Assembly: GCA_004802725.1 (NCBI GenBank)
Contig: SGPM01000023.1
Span: 1 to 64,000 of the forward strand
DNA: 64,000 nt
Source of the DNA: Antrodiella citrinella
Lineage: Eukaryota > Basidiomycota > Agaricomycetes > Polyporales > Steccherinaceae
Reading direction: 5' to 3'
The notes beneath the pieces were generated by a model, which saw nothing but the letters and a program-made list of their open reading frames with translations, did no database searches and was not told the origin of the DNA. This document shows, piece by piece, positions 61,012-64,000 of the stretch. The position numbers were made by a program, and so were the translations under genes. Positions within the stretch are counted from its first letter, which is position 1, and every line of letters begins with the position of its first letter.

Positions 61012-61298
61012 ATGTCTCAAGCAAACCTACCCACAGGCGCGACGCAGGCAAAGGAAAGACATTACATGCAACTCGGACATAGTCTGGCACGTCTGTCTCG
61101 CGCCATGGGTCAGACTGCAGACTTGTGCGAGCAGTTACGCGTGAATCTGGACGCGATGAAAGTCCTCGCGACTCATCATGCCGGCCAGTGAGTCTGCCCC
61201 TCATTCAACATCCACGTGTGCGTTGAACTCGTCTTAGATTTGTGACGGTTGCAGGAGAGTTGAACCCGGATGCTGACGATGAAGATGATTCTCGTTGA
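61012..61298 (+). CDS. HSK3: DASH complex subunit Hsk3
   Basis: The smallest kind of DASH/Dam1 ring subunit, which couples kinetochores to spindle microtubules. Two exons (61012-61187 and 61238-61298) around a 50-nt GT-AG intron give 78 residues. The sequence KERHYMQLGHSLARL, TADLCEQLRVNLDAMKVLAT and HHAGQFVTVAGELNPDADDE matches the family: a helical N-terminal part, then the FVTVAGELNP motif just across the intron and an acidic tail ending DDSR. The gene is easy to miss because of its size and the split. The ATG at 61012 is chosen because the chain then has normal family length. Confidence 0.85.
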
Positions 61299-61889
61299 CG
61301 GAAACTTCGACTTCGCGGTATGGATCCGCATCCTGTCCACAGTCTCCGACTACTTACTCTTTACTAGAAACACCTCATGGACCTGACATGCCGTTCTCTG
61401 ATGCAAATGTGTCGAAATACAGTGAAGACATCGGCGTTGCTACTCAGGCATCCAGGATCAGGAGTGCAGGAGATTGATTGCTTGGTCGGCCCATACTTTG
61501 GAGACAGACATATACATCACGGACGCCTGTGGCACACATCATCCTGCATCTCGCTGTATTTTATTGTAGCATCGACCCACATAGCAATATATTGTACTGA
61601 AGGAGTTGAATTCCATGAAAATGGGCGCTTCTACCGCCACCGCCGGTTTCTCTCAGACGCTTTCCTTCCACTTCCCCTTCACACCATTTCCTTGCCCGCC
61701 CTCCCTCCACTCCTTTGTTTCTTCTACCTGACTCTTATCGCAATTCTCCTCGTTTTCAACTGCAACGTTCTCCCGTCGGACTTCTCAATTTGTTAACACA
61801 TCTTCAAAACCATACCCCTCGTTCCTACCTGCATTCTCGGATTCAACACAATTTTTGCCACGTAAACACGGAGCTGGAGCGTTGAAACT
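61299..61889. other. Spacer upstream of VRG4
   Basis: No supported gene. A pyrimidine-rich stretch from about 61640 to 61790 is the likely core promoter / 5' leader region of VRG4. No TATA box. Confidence 0.45.
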
Positions 61890-63437
61890 ATGAGTAGAGA
61901 GAAAGATGCTGAGGACGTTGTGGAGATGAAGAAGGCTATGGCGACGGGGTCCACTAAAGAGAGTCCCGCTGTTTCTTCCGGTACGTTCCTCCGTAGCCTC
62001 TGATTTCACATCTACGAAGCTGACACGTACTGCGTCAGTACCGCCAATATTATGCTACTGTGTAGCTTCTATTCTCATGACCGTTGTCAACAAGGTAGTG
62101 TGAATGTCATTTGTCCGTCTGAGTCTCCCTGATCACCCGACCCCTTACCTTGGTAGTTTGTTGTATCCGGGGAGGATTTCAACATGAATTTCTTGCTCCT
62201 GTGCATACAATCGTCCGTTTGTGTGGCTTGTGTGTTCGCTGTGAAGAAAATTGGCATCATCTCGTTCCGAGATTTCGACAGCAAGGACGCGAAAGCCTGG
62301 TTCCCGATCAGTTTCCTTCTTGTGACGGTGATATACACTGGTTCGAAGAGTTTGGTGAGTCTGCTTTGGAAGTTCAGTGCACAGCTATTACTGACTACAT
62401 TATAGCAATATCTGTCAATACCTGTGTATACCATTTTCAAGAACTTAACCATCATCTTGATTGTAAGTTGCCACGGGAAGACATCGTACCGACAATGCAG
62501 CTAAAATCCATTGCTTAGGCTTATGGTGAAGTCATTTGGTTCGGTGGACGAGTGACTGGCCTCACAATGGTCTCGTTTCTCTTTATGGTGCGTATGCCCT
62601 AGTTTCAATGGTGAATACCGCTCAGGAAGACCGTACAGGTCCTATCATCCGTAATTGCTGCGTGGTCCGACGTGGGTGATGCTTTGGCTATAGGCGACCC
62701 TGTGGTCGCCGAAGGAGTAGCCTGGGGATTGTCAAACGTGACCGACGTTCTTTCCAAACTCAACATTGGGTACTTCTGGATGCTTGTCAACTGTTTGACG
62801 AGTGCTGCATATGTAAGATGGTACCAAGAGATTACATCGCGTGATTACTCACCTAATTCCAGGTATTGACTATGCGCAAGAGGATCAAAGCGACGGGATT
62901 CTCTGACTGGGATTCAATGTTCTACAATAACCTCTTGTCGATCCCAGTCTTGGCCACCTTCTCGCTCATTGCGGAGGAGTGGACCGTTGTAAACTTGACC
63001 AAGAATTTGTACGTCTTCGGAACTATTGAAACATCCACAAGTAGCTGATCCCGTTATGGATAGCCCTGAGGCGACACGAACGGTGCTGCTATTTGCAATC
63101 GCGTTCTCTGGTGCTGCAGCTGTTGGAATTTCTTACACCACAGCGTGGTGTGTGCGCGTCACCAGCAGTACCACATACAGGTCAGTATCCTCAATATGGG
63201 AATTAGACGGGATTATCACTGATTTCCTTCGTCTTTAGCATGGTAGGAGCGCTGAACAAGCTGCCTGTGGCTGCGTCGGGGATGATTTTCTTCGGAGATC
63301 CCGTAACCACGGGCTCGGTTTCTGCGGTCAGCGTTGGTTTCTTCGCTGGATTGGTGTATGCAGTAGCCAAGAACAATCAGAAGAAAGCCGAGTCCGCCGC
63401 CCAGTCAGGGATCATTCCTATGACGCGGAAGTCATGA
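61890..63437 (+). CDS. VRG4: GDP-mannose transporter
   Basis: A Golgi antiporter that brings GDP-mannose into the lumen for mannosylation; essential in yeast. The ATG at 61890 gives [20 protein letters not shown]. Membrane segments follow: [60 protein letters not shown] and [20 protein letters not shown]. The two nucleotide-sugar signature motifs are intact: FYNN in [18 protein letters not shown], and GALNK in [20 protein letters not shown]. The C-terminus is GIIPMTRKS with TGA at 63435-63437. Seven introns fit. Confidence 0.95.
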
Positions 63438-64000
63438 TGCATATGCAGGTCAGTGGTGGTGTACATAGATATGGACCTCTGGTTTCTTCTTGTGGTATAC
63501 ATCTTAGATCTTTTGTATACAGGCCTTCCTTGACTCCGTGACTATTTCGGTCAGCGTCCCGTACGGTTTCCGCTCGTCCTACGCGTTGTGCCGGATGCTC
63601 TCGCTGCTCGTTCACCACGTCGTGAAGCCCTTGCAAAACCAGCGACATTGCGGGGGTAAGATCATCAATTTGCTTGCTGCGGACGCTGAGCGGCGCAAGG
63701 CTATGTATTGGCAACGATGTGATTGGATTGGCCCACTGTATCGCCGTTACTTGTGTGGCGCTTAGATTCACGGAACGACTTAGATTAGATAGGAGATCAG
63801 ATTGTAGATCGTATAACACGAACGACGCCTCCCAGCCATTTCTCTCGTTCTTCTCCCTCTTGTTATCGTCCACTCGTTCTACCACCATCTCGTCCCATCG
63901 AGAACGGCGGTTGTATTTTTCCGAACGCTCTCTGCACTCTCCATCTTTCCCCACCGCTGATTCCAGATTGAGACAAGAATCGGCGTGTACACAACCGTCG
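63438..64000. other. 3' flank of VRG4 and possible promoter of a gene beyond the window
   Basis: Open frames on both strands (for example 63538-63765 +, 63418-63954 -) overlap each other, and neither has a recognised domain. The last 170 bases are CT-rich on the plus strand, like the leaders of other plus-strand genes here, so a gene may begin just past 64000. Confidence 0.35.

Noticed and set aside
63418..63954. 179-codon minus-strand ORF after VRG4
   Set aside because: It starts from GTG, overlaps the VRG4 stop region and has no recognised domain.

Overview
The window is nuclear DNA from a filamentous basidiomycete, most likely an Agaricomycete. Genes lie close together on both strands and are cut by many short introns of about 50-70 nt with GTRNGT donors and CTNAC/CTGAC branch sites. 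Two protein types look basidiomycete-specific: a degenerate HNH-nuclease family member and an F-box protein of the expanded mushroom type. Most genes are single-copy eukaryotic housekeeping genes. No bacterial, plasmid or viral features were seen.

Layout. 1-405 is the 3' end of an unidentified membrane protein, followed by 1.6 kb without a gene. 2009-4172 is an APC amino-acid permease. 4.3-6.5 kb holds two diverged copies of an unidentified, apparently spliced and structured unit, with the window's only ambiguous bases in and just after the first copy. Then come TIM44 (-), an HNH-family pseudogene (+), PRP40 (-), a p24 cargo receptor (-), RPF1 (+) and ETR1 (-). An F-box gene (+) is bracketed by a ~50 bp direct repeat. 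It is followed by a chromodomain / 14-residue-repeat coiled-coil / zinc-finger-like gene (-), an FMP32/MCUR1 homologue (+), guanylate kinase (-), an STK32-type kinase (+), the UDP-GlcNAc transporter YEA4 (-), NUP53 (-) and ZPR1 (+).

From 35.6 kb there is an unidentified Ser/Pro-rich protein, a tandem pair of ubiquitin C-terminal hydrolases (the first copy decayed), a full ABCC/YCF1-type transporter, and a small unidentified gene with a broken second copy. TFIIIC tau95 (TFC1), an EF-hand MscS channel and DNA ligase IV follow on the minus strand. The window closes with MAK16 (+), the sphinganine C4-hydroxylase SUR2 (-), the tiny DASH subunit HSK3 (+) and the GDP-mannose transporter VRG4 (+).

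The genes do not form one pathway. Recurring themes are ribosome biogenesis (RPF1, MAK16), secretory and glycosylation functions (p24, YEA4, VRG4, SUR2), mitochondrial functions (TIM44, ETR1, FMP32) and nuclear functions (PRP40, NUP53, TFC1, LIG4, HSK3, the chromodomain protein). Several pairs are divergent from short shared promoters and several converge with almost no spacer. Local tandem duplication followed by decay is seen at the UCH pair and the 46.6-48 kb pair. The least explained signal is the duplicated unit at 4.3-6.5 kb. Its 3' blocks share nested stems, one with a two-sided base change (A-U to G-C).
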